DNA from: Robiginitomaculum_A sp036478535
GTDB lineage: Bacteria > Pseudomonadota > Alphaproteobacteria > Caulobacterales > Maricaulaceae
Length of the DNA stretch: 64,000 nucleotides
Direction of reading: 5' to 3'
Assembly: GCA_965224735.1 (NCBI GenBank)
Contig: OZ245059.1
Coordinates: forward strand, 1,364,001-1,428,000
A model generated the notes under the pieces. That model worked only from the letters and a program-made list of their open reading frames with translations, was not told the DNA's origin and searched no databases. Both the position numbers and the translations under genes were made by a program. Positions 24,151 through 32,984 of this stretch are shown in pieces (positions within the stretch are counted from its first letter, which is position 1; the number at the start of each line of letters is the position of its first letter).

Positions 24151-24254
24151 TGCTGCAGATTAGTAAAATATTAGTATCTGCTTTTTTGTTCTTAAGCTAT
24201 GGAACTCTTGCTCATGCTGATAGATTTCGAATGACAAAACTGATGTGCCCCTAG
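24150..24254 (+). pseudogene. Truncated exported protein (immunity candidate of cassette 4), cut by IS3
   Basis: The ATG at 24150 overlaps the TAA of the effector remnant by one base. The product begins MLQISKILVSAFLFLSYGTL and continues AHADRFRMTK, an evident signal peptide with an AHA cleavage site. From 24241 on the codons belong to the end of the IS3 element and reach a stop at 24252. This is the surviving start of a gene that would have sat in the immunity position of the fourth cassette. Confidence 0.6.
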
Positions 24255-24385
24255 ATTTGTAGACACCTTGTTTGTTACAATTGGAAGCAAGGAGATATGA
24301 AGATAGGTAAGGGAATACGGTATACGGACGAGTTCAAACGGGACGCTGTGGCGCAGGTAAAAGAGCGCGGTTATTCGGTCAAAGA
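24241..24385 (+). mobile_element. Partial IS3 element (first type), right island edge
   Basis: Begins TGATGTGCCCCTAGATTTGT, as does the complete element at 12799-14050, and includes the start of OrfA (KIRYTDEF-type residues) up to VKERGYSVK. There it is interrupted by a different IS3 element at 24386. Its orientation is opposite to the complete copy, so the two face each other across the island. Confidence 0.88.
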
Positions 24386-24445
24386 AGAGGTGGCCCTATG
24401 ATTTGGACCATGTGGCAGCTTAAATAAGGTGAATTGCTGTTATCA

Positions 24446-25303
24446 TTATGCTGCCAATTTCTCTGGTTGTGTTTTCATATCATAGGTTTCGCCTGGTGTC
24501 AATATTCCGTGCGTTGAATGAGGGCGCTCGGTGTTGTAATAAGTAATCCATTCGCCAATATCCCGCTTGGCTTGCGGGCCATTTTCAAAGGCTCGCAAAT
24601 ATACGCATTCATATTTCAAAGACCGCCAGAGCCGTTCGATCATACGGTTGTCAATCCAGCGGCCTTTGCCGTCCATGGAGATTTTGACGCTTGCATCTTT
24701 CAATACCTTTGTAAATTCATGGCTGGTAAATTGGCTTCCCTGATCTGTGTTGAAGATTTCCGGCGGGCCATATCTGGCCAAGGCTTCTTTGAGGGCCTCG
24801 GTGCAAAACTCAACCTCCATCGTGTTGGACAACCGCCACGATAGCACCTTACGGCTATACCAATCCATAACCGCAACAAGGTACAAAAACCCTTTGCGCA
24901 TGGGAATATAGGTAATATCTGTGCACCAAACCTGATTGGGTCTGTTGATATTAAGCTTTCCCAGCAGGTAGGGATAGACTTTGTGTTTCGCGTGTTTCCT
25001 ACTGGTATTGGGCGTTTGATATATGGGTACGAGCCGCATGAGACGCATCAAGCGGCGGATACGGTGCCGGCCAGCCTTGTGGCCTTGGCGCTGCATATAC
25101 CGCGCCATTTGCCGAGACCCATACCACGGTGTTTTGAGAAACTGCTTGCACAAGAGGCAGGCTGCGCACTCAATAATCCGCATGAACCTCAAATTCTCGG
25201 CGCTCTCCCCGACGCGGTGATAATACAGCCCAGAGCGCACAAAGGATAAAAGTGTGCACTGGCGGCGAACGCTCAGCCTTGTATGATTTTTATCAATACA
25301 CAT
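24446..25303 (-). CDS. IS3-family transposase OrfB, second type
   Basis: A 285-residue integrase-type transposase. It has an HTH_21-like N-terminal region (QCTLLSFVRSGLYYHR), a conserved PWYGSRQMARYMQRQGH segment, and the DDE triad in WCTDITYIPMRKG, FNTDQGSQFTS and WIDNRMIERLWRSLKYE. Length and motifs are complete. It is clearly a different IS3 lineage from the enzyme at 12834, with little similarity outside the catalytic motifs. Confidence 0.92.
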   Translation of the reverse strand: MCIDKNHTRLSVRRQCTLLSFVRSGLYYHRVGESAENLRFMRIIECAACLLCKQFLKTPWYGSRQMARYMQRQGHKAGRHRIRRLMRLMRLVPIYQTPNTSRKHAKHKVYPYLLGKLNINRPNQVWCTDITYIPMRKGFLYLVAVMDWYSRKVLSWRLSNTMEVEFCTEALKEALARYGPPEIFNTDQGSQFTSHEFTKVLKDASVKISMDGKGRWIDNRMIERLWRSLKYECVYLRAFENGPQAKRDIGEWITYYNTERPHSTHGILTPGETYDMKTQPEKLAA

Positions 25304-25320
25304 TTGCCTTCGCTCCTTGC

Positions 25321-25602
25321 TTAACGACCGAAGGCCTTTTGCAAAAAATCCCGCTCCACCACCAGCTGACCAATCTTGGCGTGCAGCTTATCAAGCTCTG
25401 CCTCACTCGTTTGTCCTTGCCCGGCACCTCGTTTGCTAAAGGCATCTGCCATGTTTTTTATGGCAGAACGTTTCCACGCACTGATCATATTGGGGTGAAC
25501 GCCGTGCTTGGCGCTCAGCTCGGCCAGCGTCAGTTCCTCGCGGATGGCATCGAGCGCCACACGGGCCTTAAACTCTGCTGAATGTCGTTTTCTCTTGGTC
25601 AT
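25321..25602 (-). CDS. IS3-family transposase OrfA, second type
   Basis: A 93-residue protein with a Tnp_1 helix-turn-helix (TLAELSAKHGVHPNMISAWK) and a C-terminal leucine-zipper-like helix (ELDKLHAKIGQLVVERDFLQ). It lies 17 bases upstream of OrfB on the same strand, as usual for the family, where an OrfAB fusion is made by frameshifting. Confidence 0.92.
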   Translation of the reverse strand: MTKRKRHSAEFKARVALDAIREELTLAELSAKHGVHPNMISAWKRSAIKNMADAFSKRGAGQGQTSEAELDKLHAKIGQLVVERDFLQKAFGR

Positions 25603-25668
25603 TGTAAATCGTCCTTTCTAAAGCACAATTCACCTTAACACATGGTCCGAATTTATAGGACCACCTCT

Positions 25669-26589
25669 GATTATTTATGAACACGTTGAAAGTTTTACGC
25701 GCCCGCCCCACACTGTTTTTCCGCCTTTCAGGCATTCGTCTTGAAGATTTTGACAGGCTTTATCAAAGATACCCACCCACTCTGGCTTAAAAGCGAGCAC
25801 AAACGCCTGTCCCGCCCTACGCGCAAGCGTGCCATTGGCGCAGGACGCAAGTATGAACTTGATTTCTCTGCGCAGCTTCTCATGTGCTTGATTTATTATC
25901 GAACCTATACTAGCCATGTGTTTTTAGGGCTAGTTTTTGGCGTGTCTTCGCCCACTGTCTGCCGCGTTAATCGGGCTATGAGCACCTTTTAACCGGCCAT
26001 TTTCGTATGCCTGAACGCAAGATACGCCTGAACGAAGAAGAAAAAAATGATCTTCTTTATCTGATGGTAGACGGGACAGAACGCCCAATTCTACGTTCAA
26101 AAAAGCCGGGAAAACGGAAGGAAAATTATTCCGGAAAAAAGAAAAGATACACGAATGTGCATCAGATTATCACCGATAATACGAAACGTATTCTGGCCGT
26201 TGGCCCTGCGCAAAAAGGCTCAAAACACGACAAGCGGATTTTTGATGAAAGTGGTGTTGTCAAGCCGCCTGATATGATGGTTTTAGGCGACCTTGGTTAT
26301 CTCGGAACGAATTTTGAAATTCCGATTAAGAAGCCGAAAAACCAGCCCATTTCCCAAAATGCCAGAGCCTATAACCGTTGGCACGCAGGCCTGCGCATTG
26401 GCGTCGAACATGCTATTGGCCGTATGAAGAAGTTCAAGATTTTTGCCGATATTCACCGCAATAACGGCCTGCAAAACATGATTGCGAAGAATATTGGCGC
26501 CCTCGCCAACATCAATCTCAAAACCGCATAAGGACATGAAAATAAAACAATTGCGCCTACAAAATTATAGCCTATTGTGAATCGAGTCT
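25669..26589 (+). pseudogene. IS5-family element (Tnp_4-like), copy B, truncated and frameshifted
   Basis: Same element as 11657-12633 but in the opposite orientation and missing its first 44 or so bases. The transposase start (MNTLKVLRARPTLFFRLSG) is at 25677. A one-base insertion in AGGCTTTATC near 25758 breaks the frame, and the break at ACCTTTTAACC near 25992 is shared with copy A. The C-terminal part (26007-26531) is open and identical in protein sequence to copy A. The right end is at 26589, followed by AAG, the expected target repeat. Confidence 0.85.
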
Positions 26590-27453
26590 AAGGGTGGTTT
26601 CTCCAAATTGAGTGTGGACATAGAAGCGGCTCTTGTGTCTTGGTTGGAGGCTCGTGTTTGTCAGAATGTACACGAGGTTCGCGCCTTTATCTGGCGCAAC
26701 TGGCAAGTCGATTATTCCAAGTCTGGCTGCATCAAATTGCTGCATCGTTTGGGTTTTGAATACAAAAAGCCACAGCGTAACCGACAGCCTTTACCAGCTC
26801 ATATTAACGAGCAGGCACAGGCTGAATTTATAGATAATTATCAGCGGCTCTTGAACGGCTTAACGCTTGATGAGACGGTATATTTCTGTGATGCTGTGCA
26901 CCCTGAACATCAATCAAGACCAAGCCGTGGCTGGATGCGCAAGGGTGCTAACATGGCCATAAAACGCAGCACGGGACGTAAGCGCGTGAATATTCACGCA
27001 GCGGTTAATCTGGAGAATTTTGACACACCCTTTATGGATGTGGCCCAGATGGATGTGGACCGGGTTGATAGTGACAACGCCATTCAGTTATTTGAGAAAC
27101 TGGAGGCACGCAATCTGGATAAAAAGCGTATCTACTTGATCTTGGATAATGCTCCTTACCATCGTGCAGCCAAGGTTAAACAGTGGTTAGAGCGTAAAGA
27201 TTGCAAGATCAAACCAATCTGGTTGCCAACATATTGCCCGCATCTTAACGCTATTGAGAGGCTTTGGGGCGTCATGCACAGGCATGTCACACATAATAAA
27301 TTCTACCCGCCATTTACGAAATTTGGCCATGCTATACTCAAATTTTTACGAGAAACCATACCCAAACAATGGAGAAATTTCCGAGACACCGTAACTGACA
27401 ATTTCCGAATAATTTCAGATGAAAAATTTCGGGTTATGGAGTAGTGGGAGTAT
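26590..27453 (+). pseudogene. IS630-family transposase, copy B, N-terminus lost
   Basis: The reading frame 26608-27444 holds the complete DDE part (YFCDAVHPEH, IYLILDNAPYHRA, NAIERLWGV) in one frame, unlike copy 1. The N-terminal DNA-binding part is absent because the IS5 element lies upstream at the same junction as in copy A. It has a 12-bp insertion relative to the other copies (residues KPQRNRQPLPA versus KPTPLPA). The right end GGGAGTA is followed by TA and then IS200 sequence, so this IS630 had inserted into the IS200 tnpA gene. Confidence 0.88.
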
Positions 27454-27880
27454 AGCTTGTTATTGTGCTCTCATCTCCGTGACGCCCAACTGTGGATGCA
27501 AAATAACCATCACTCCAAAATTCTCCACCCCAAAGTGACTTTTTAACATGAGGACACAACCTAAATATCTCGCGTGCGGTGATACTTTTTATTACAGTGA
27601 CCAACTTGGTCACTGTATAGGTCGGAACCGACTGTACCAAAAAATGAACATGGTCTTTATCCGTTCCAATCTCCAAAAACTTTAACTGGTAACGATCTTC
27701 AATCCCCAAACAAACATCACGTAAAACTTCATCAACTTGGGGGTCAAAAACAGCACGCCTATATTTTGCGGGAAACACAAAATGGTAAAGAAGTATCGTT
27801 ACGTTATGTCGTTTATGGATATATTCGCTCACGCGAATATTCTACGCCGCAAGCGGCGAGGAATGAAACCCTAAAAAAGA
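27450..27880 (-). pseudogene. IS200/IS605 element, 3' truncated by IS630
   Basis: Minus-strand copy of the element at 8345-8870, starting with the same left hairpin and the same AAAAAAGATTC flank. The tnpA frame runs MSEYIHKRHNVTILLYHFVF through GDESTITSY and is then cut at a TA by the end of IS630. The HUH motif remains (DHVHFLVQ) but the C-terminal 15 residues after the catalytic Tyr are lost. Confidence 0.85.
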
Positions 27881-27886
27881 TTCAAT

Positions 27887-28017
27887 GATTTTGTCGCCAC
27901 AATTTTGGCTTTCTTCCACAAAACCCTGCCAGATAAGTGGCTCAAATTTTGCGATACCATAACCGATAATTTCAGAATAATAACCAGAGAAAAGCATATG
28001 CTTATTCAGTGAACTGG
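27887..28017 (+). pseudogene. Fragment of another IS630-type transposase (C-terminal end)
   Basis: The frame reads FHKTLPDKWLKFCDTITDNF then RIITREKHM, parallel to the end of the IS630 enzymes here (LRETIPKQWRNFRDTVTDNF then RIISDEKFR) but clearly diverged. It is therefore a remnant of a second IS630 type. The following GAACTGGGGATACTAAA resembles the sequence at 14051 (CTGGGTATACTAAA) on the other side of the island. Confidence 0.65.
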
Positions 28018-28029
28018 GGATACTAAAGA

Positions 28030-28101
28030 TATACTCCCACTACTCCATAACCCGAAATTTTTCATCTGAAATTATTCGGGTTATGGAGTAGTGGGAGTAT
28101 A
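28030..28101. repeat. MITE-like palindrome derived from IS630 ends
   Basis: 72 bases with perfect 27-base inverted arms, TATACTCCCACTACTCCATA at the outside and CCCGAA at the inside, around an 18-base asymmetric centre (ATTTTTCATCTGAAATTA). The right arm with the centre equals the last 45 or so bases of the IS630 element. A related copy lies at 39252-39323. It carries no coding sequence and would have to be moved by the IS630 enzyme in trans. Confidence 0.8.
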
Positions 28102-28188
28102 TTATGCTAAAGTGTCAGGTCAAGCCGAAACTTTTACAGCTAAATGTTTGCATTTTATGGGATAAGCCTTTGCTTTTATTGTATTTAC

Positions 28189-29361
28189 TCATTTTTCTGC
28201 ATCTAGATCAAAAATGTTATATTCGTTATCCGCTTGTTCTATGGGTTGGCGCGTGAAATATAAAACGGCAAACAAGAGAGCCAACATGACAAGTACAAAT
28301 AAACTGTCATAAGACGCGTTTTGCCCAGTTCTGAACACTGTCGGTGTGGGGAGAGCCGAATTTTCATAGCCCACTATCGTTGCGGCAAACATATTGTTCG
28401 CAGCATGCATTCCAATGGCAGATTCGAGACCGCCATCTAGCCAGGTCAGCAAGCAAGCAAACATGCCAAATATAAAATAGCCACTAATTGCAATTAACAC
28501 ATGGGTGTCTTTTCCGCCTTCTGTAACTTCTGGGTTTGAGAGATGCAGAGCGGCAAATGCAGCGCTTGTTATAAAGAAGACAATGAGAGGGTATTTAATA
28601 AAATGGCCTAGCCCTTGATTGAGATACCCGCGCAATGCAATCTCTTCCGTTGCTGACTGTAAAGGAATAAACAGTAAAGTTACAAAGGCATAACCCCAAA
28701 ACTTATTGGGGTTAAAGACGTATTCAGTGGGACTTAGTCCTGTTACATGTCCAAGATACGCCAAAATTCCAGAAATGATCCAAAAAACGCCCATTGTGAA
28801 AAATAGACGTTTCCAGCGAAACTTCTTTGCAGCCGTTAAAAGGGATAAAAATGTGCGGCTGTGAATGAATTTTTGCACGAGCCAAAATCCGATAATAAGA
28901 GGTGGGAACGTTGCGAGAATAAAACCGTAAAACATAGGGCCTGCGGCAATTAATGCGCTTGTAAGCTCTGCATTATTACCTGTTTGCTTGGACATTGTAT
29001 AAATAAAGATTGCTGTTGTCACGATCATGATTAGGGCAGAAATTCCGATGAGTATTTTTTTAACGGCGGGTGATTTAAACTCACCACGCAACATCCAAAA
29101 CAAAATGGGAAAAAGAGGCAATAGCCCAATTAATAGTAGACTAGAATTTATACTTTGTTGGTCTTGTGAGGTAAAAACTGTGTTTAGGAGGTCAGATTGA
29201 CCAGTAAGGGTTATAGCTATTCCCATAACAAGCATAATTATGATTTGGGCATAGATGAAGAACGTGACTGCAAACCAAAACCCGCATAACCAAGTCCACC
29301 ACCGTGAATTGCCAGTATTTGTTTGCTCAAAATAGGTTGTAAGTGCTGATATATTTGCCAT
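28189..29361 (-). CDS. CPBP-family intramembrane metalloprotease/glutamic protease
   Basis: A 390-residue protein with about eight or nine membrane segments. The CPBP (Abi) motifs sit in the C-terminal half: SATEEIALRGYL (EExxxR), FAALHLSNPE (FxxxH) and GMHAANNM (HxxxN). Members are related to type II CAAX prenyl endopeptidases and act as membrane proteases, often of unknown substrate. The N-terminal half is a long membrane extension without a recognised domain. It stands alone on the minus strand at the edge of the IS-rich region and looks like a core gene by composition. Confidence 0.88.
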   Translation of the reverse strand: MANISALTTYFEQTNTGNSRWWTWLCGFWFAVTFFIYAQIIIMLVMGIAITLTGQSDLLNTVFTSQDQQSINSSLLLIGLLPLFPILFWMLRGEFKSPAVKKILIGISALIMIVTTAIFIYTMSKQTGNNAELTSALIAAGPMFYGFILATFPPLIIGFWLVQKFIHSRTFLSLLTAAKKFRWKRLFFTMGVFWIISGILAYLGHVTGLSPTEYVFNPNKFWGYAFVTLLFIPLQSATEEIALRGYLNQGLGHFIKYPLIVFFITSAAFAALHLSNPEVTEGGKDTHVLIAISGYFIFGMFACLLTWLDGGLESAIGMHAANNMFAATIVGYENSALPTPTVFRTGQNASYDSLFVLVMLALLFAVLYFTRQPIEQADNEYNIFDLDAEK

Positions 29362-29686
29362 GTTTCCCCGCTAGTTTTTTCTTGTCTAACGGTAATACTT
29401 TAACCAAAGATAAAGCCGCCGTCCATAATAACGAGGTGACGACTTTGGTCTTTAGGTTTCTAGCTTGGGGCTATGGGTAAAATTTAAGTAAAACGGCTAT
29501 TATCGGATTCATTTCCACTTGAAACTGTAATGTAAACAGGCTTTCCTGAGCCATCACACACCAAATGTATTTTGAATTTAATCCATCTTTGGCGTGTCCA
29601 TTTTAGAGTTTGCAACCAAAAAGCACCAGACATAAAACCTCCATGTTTCGTGTATTAAACCACATTCAGGTTTATAGGTCTACGCC
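29362..29686. other. Intergenic region with an IS transposase remnant
   Basis: The minus strand at about 29480-29650 encodes MSGAFWLQTLKWTRQRWIKF then KIHLVCDGSGKPVYITVSSG in one frame. That resembles the middle of IS4/IS5-type transposases (KLHLVVDGxGxP...). Nothing else of that element is left. The DNA near 29362-29400 should contain the CPBP gene promoter. Confidence 0.45.
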
Positions 29687-31498
29687 CTAGAGTGGCTCGC
29701 AGCCCTTGATCAGCCAAGTGATGACTTGGTCATCAACCAAAGGTCCGATTTCTTTAAGCACCCGGGCGTGGTAATCATTAAGCCATTTTTTCTCGGCAGG
29801 GCTGAGCAAGCTTTCCATAATTAAATTTTTATCGATCGGGGCGAGGGTGAGGGTATGAAAGCCCATCATGTCGCGCTCACCGCCTTCAATCGGAGCCGCT
29901 TTGGTAACATATTGCAGATTTTCAATGCGAATACCAAAGCCACCTGTTTTATAATAACCAGGCTCGTTCGAGACAATCATGCCAGGTTCCAAGGGCACGG
30001 AGTTGGGCGTTTTGGCAATGCGATGCGGGCCTTCATGAACGCCTAAATATGCGCCAACCCCATGGCCAGTGCCGTGGTCATAATCAAGGCCATACTCCCA
30101 AAGTGCCATGCGTGCCAGAGCGTCTAGGGCGTGACCTGTTGTGCCAATCGGGAAGCGCACTTTGGAGAGCGCGATATGGCCTTTAAGTACCAATGTAAAG
30201 CTTTTACGCATTTCGTTATTCGGCGCTCCGATTGGCACGGTACGGGTAATATCCGTCGTGCCATCTACATATTGCCCGCCGCTATCTATGAGGTAAAGAG
30301 AGCCAGGTTCTAGTTTTTTAGTTGTCGCTTTGCTGACCCGGTAATGGACAATAGCGCCATTTGAACCTGCACCTGAAATACTCTCAAAGCTCAAATCTTT
30401 TAAAAGTCCCGTATCCGTGCGGAAGTTTTCAAGTTTTTGTGCTGCAATAATTTCATCAACCGAGCCGTCTTGAGCCTTTGTAGCAAGCCAGTGCAGGAAA
30501 CGAGTGACAGCAACGCCGTCCCGAATATGAGCCGCTGTCGAGCCAGCTATTTCGGCAACGTTTTTGCGGGCTTTGGGCAGCGCAATCGGATCATGAGCCC
30601 GCACGATGTTAGCGCCCGCTTTTCCCAACCGATCAAACATAAAGCCAGAGCTTTGCGCTGGGTCAACCATCACGTTTTTACCAGAGAGACCGTCCAAACG
30701 TGATGGTAGTTTCTCTTCTTCTGATATAGAAACTTGATTACCAAAATGGGCACGAATGTTGGCATCTACTTTGTCCGTATCAATAAACAACTCGGCGCTA
30801 GCATCTGCGTGAATAAGCAAGCTTGAGAGCGGCAGGGGCGAGCACATAACGTCTCCGCCGCGAATGTTGAGCATCCATGCGATAGACGATGGCGCAGTAA
30901 TAAGCGCCGTATCCGCGCCTTTACCTTTTAGTATTTTTGCGATTTGCAAGCGTTTGCTTTCATGGTCTTGGCCTGCAAGGTTGAGCGGTTGCACGCGAAG
31001 CTTGGCTTTGGGAGCAGGAGGTCTGTTCTCCCACGCGTTATCAATAGGGTTTGGGTTAACGGGCTTTAGGCACCCGTTCGCTTTTTCTACTGCAGTGCGT
31101 AGGCGCGCTAAAGAATCTGGGCTATGCAGGCGCGGATCATACCCAATTATCTGGCTTTTGGTGATTGTCTTGCTTAGCCACTTGGTTTGTCCCGCATCTT
31201 CAAGGTGATGATATTCAAACAAATCCCCATCCACTTGCGCGCGCACTTGCAAAGTATAGCGCCCATCGACAAACATGGCGGCTTTATCCGCCAAAATAAT
31301 CGCAGCGCCTGCAGAGCCTGTGAAGCCGCTTATCCACATCAGTCTTTCATTACAATTTGGTAGATATTCATTGTTGTACTCGTCCTCATGTGGTACCAAA
31401 AAACCATCCAAGGAAAGCGCCTCTAATTGGGCTCGTAATTTTGGTAAATTTTTGCGTCCATAATCCATCCCCCCTTGCACATCGAAATTTTGTATCAT
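29687..31498 (-). CDS. Aminopeptidase P family protein (Xaa-Pro aminopeptidase, M24)
   Basis: A 603-residue cytosolic enzyme with two creatinase-N-like domains (about 15-150 and 155-310) and a C-terminal pita-bread M24 domain (about 320-540). Metal ligands are visible: the two Asp in LIDSGGQYVDGTTDITRT, the His in GTGHGVGAYLGVHEGP, and the two Glu in SNEPGYYKTGGFGIRIEN. The 600-residue, three-domain form matches aminopeptidase P1/XPNPEP1-like proteins, which remove N-terminal residues before proline. It is transcribed divergently from serS across 137 bases. Confidence 0.93.
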   Translation of the reverse strand: MIQNFDVQGGMDYGRKNLPKLRAQLEALSLDGFLVPHEDEYNNEYLPNCNERLMWISGFTGSAGAAIILADKAAMFVDGRYTLQVRAQVDGDLFEYHHLEDAGQTKWLSKTITKSQIIGYDPRLHSPDSLARLRTAVEKANGCLKPVNPNPIDNAWENRPPAPKAKLRVQPLNLAGQDHESKRLQIAKILKGKGADTALITAPSSIAWMLNIRGGDVMCSPLPLSSLLIHADASAELFIDTDKVDANIRAHFGNQVSISEEEKLPSRLDGLSGKNVMVDPAQSSGFMFDRLGKAGANIVRAHDPIALPKARKNVAEIAGSTAAHIRDGVAVTRFLHWLATKAQDGSVDEIIAAQKLENFRTDTGLLKDLSFESISGAGSNGAIVHYRVSKATTKKLEPGSLYLIDSGGQYVDGTTDITRTVPIGAPNNEMRKSFTLVLKGHIALSKVRFPIGTTGHALDALARMALWEYGLDYDHGTGHGVGAYLGVHEGPHRIAKTPNSVPLEPGMIVSNEPGYYKTGGFGIRIENLQYVTKAAPIEGGERDMMGFHTLTLAPIDKNLIMESLLSPAEKKWLNDYHARVLKEIGPLVDDQVITWLIKGCEPL

Positions 31499-31635
31499 GA
31501 ACTATCCTTATTCGTTTTCCTCATATTAGGTGCGGGGCATAAATTAGGCAAATGATTTGTGCTTTTACACAGAGTTAAACTTGCCGCCTGACTTGCTAGC
31601 CGTTATAGCGGAGCAAACAACAAGATGAGATAATC

Positions 31636-32922
31636 ATGCATGCGATAAAAGCCATACGGCAAAACCCTGAAATTTACGATGCGGCCTGGGCAAGGCGCGG
31701 GCTGAAGCCGCAAACTAAAACCATTTTGGATAAAGATAAACTCGTTCGCGAAGCATTAAGAGTACAACAAGAAGCGGAGGCTGCACGCAATAAAAATTCC
31801 AAGCAAATTGGCGCAGCCATGGGACGCGGTGATAAGGAAGAAGCTGAGCGGCTAAAGGCCGAAGTGGCGGGCGCTAAAAACGTTATTACGATTATGGGCA
31901 ATCAGATCGAGTCTGAACGCGCAGTCCTTCATGATCTTCTCGCTAACTTACCAAACTTGCCGTTTGATAATGTGCCCGACGGGGCGGATGAGGACGCAAA
32001 TATAGAGTTACGCACATTCGGAACGCCGCCAAAGTTTGACTTCGATCCTAAAGCTCACGATGATTTGGGCGCAGCTTTGCAAGCCTCCAATGCCCCCATG
32101 ATGAATTTTGAAATCGCTGCTAAAATGAGCGGCGCACGGTTTGTAGTCCTTAGCGGAAAACTTGCGCGGCTTGATAGAGCGCTCGCTGCAATGATGCTTG
32201 ATATTCAAACGGTAAAGAATGGTTACACGGAAGTCGTGCCGCCTGTCTTGGTTAAAGCACCTGCGCTTTACGGAACAGGGCAGTTGCCTAAGTTTGAGGA
32301 AGATTTGTTTAAGACAACGGGAGAGCATTACCTCATCCCAACTGCCGAAGTGTCCCTCACCAATACTGTGCGCGAGAGTATTATTGATGTAGACAAACTC
32401 CCGATGCGGCTTACCGCCCATACGCCGTGTTTTCGTAGCGAAGCTGGCTCTGCAGGGCGCGATACAAAAGGTATGATAAGGCAGCACCAATTTAACAAGG
32501 TTGAGCTGGTTTCTATTGTGAGGCCAGAGGATAGCGAGACCGAGCATGAGCGCATGCTTGGCTGCGCGGAGGAAATTCTCAAACGGTTGGAACTGCCGTA
32601 TAAAGTTATAGAATTATGCACGGGCGATCTTGGTTTTGGCGCGCGCAAAACCTATGACATTGAAGTGTGGCTCCCGAGCCAAGACACATATCGCGAAATT
32701 TCGTCGGTTTCTAATTGCGGTGATTTTCAGGCGCGGCGGATGAATACCCGCTATAAACATGCAGAAAAAGACAATCGTTTCGTGCATACATTGAACGGAT
32801 CAGGCCTTGCGGTTGGCCGTACATTGGTTGCCGTGATCGAGAACTACCAGAACGAAGATGGTTCTATCACCGTGCCCAAAGTACTCGTCCCTTATATGGG
32901 CGGGGAAGAGGTGATAAAATGA
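31636..32922 (+). CDS. serS: Serine--tRNA ligase
   Basis: A 428-residue class II aminoacyl-tRNA synthetase. The N-terminal tRNA-binding coiled coil spans about residues 25-105 (Lys/Glu/Ala-rich). The catalytic domain has FRSEAGSAGRDTKGMIRQHQ (motif 2) and LNGSGLAVGRTLVAVIENYQ (motif 3), with the serine-site TAEVSLTN. Length and start (MHAIKAIRQNPEIYDAAWAR) match the family. It charges tRNA-Ser and also tRNA-Sec where present. surE follows 62 bases downstream, probably in the same transcript. Confidence 0.97.
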   Translation: MHAIKAIRQNPEIYDAAWARRGLKPQTKTILDKDKLVREALRVQQEAEAARNKNSKQIGAAMGRGDKEEAERLKAEVAGAKNVITIMGNQIESERAVLHDLLANLPNLPFDNVPDGADEDANIELRTFGTPPKFDFDPKAHDDLGAALQASNAPMMNFEIAAKMSGARFVVLSGKLARLDRALAAMMLDIQTVKNGYTEVVPPVLVKAPALYGTGQLPKFEEDLFKTTGEHYLIPTAEVSLTNTVRESIIDVDKLPMRLTAHTPCFRSEAGSAGRDTKGMIRQHQFNKVELVSIVRPEDSETEHERMLGCAEEILKRLELPYKVIELCTGDLGFGARKTYDIEVWLPSQDTYREISSVSNCGDFQARRMNTRYKHAEKDNRFVHTLNGSGLAVGRTLVAVIENYQNEDGSITVPKVLVPYMGGEEVIK

Positions 32923-32984
32923 TAGAAAATCTCACTCATTTCTCCATCGTTAAAGCGGTGGAAGAATAAAATGGCGGTGTAATC

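Larger units (their letters stand above)
14051..24240 (+). other. Type I secretion/effector-cassette island between inverted IS blocks
   Basis: About 10.2 kb of plus-strand genes bounded by the same IS3 end on both sides in inverted orientation. It is made up of an oxygenase, an HlyD adaptor, a C39 exporter, three effector-immunity cassettes, a fourth cassette tail, two partial exporter repeats and a leader remnant. Genes inside are AT-richer than the core genes around. Everything points to a horizontally acquired, recombining unit. Confidence 0.7.
24386..25668 (-). mobile_element. IS3-family element (second type), complete
   Basis: 1283 bp with inverted ends AGAGGTGG(C/T)CCTAT...GGACCATGT at both termini. 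It carries OrfA and OrfB on the minus strand. The left flank is the first-type IS3 and the right flank is an IS5-family fragment that should lie more than 1 kb away in the parent block (compare 11657-14050). Its insertion is thus associated with a deletion of the IS3 body, the IS630 N-terminal part and the IS5 start. Confidence 0.88.

Noticed and set aside
15520..24240. A lasso-peptide or lanthipeptide cluster
   Set aside because: No cyclase, dehydratase or B-protein homologue is present, and the leader peptides are fused to whole protein domains of 150 or more residues.
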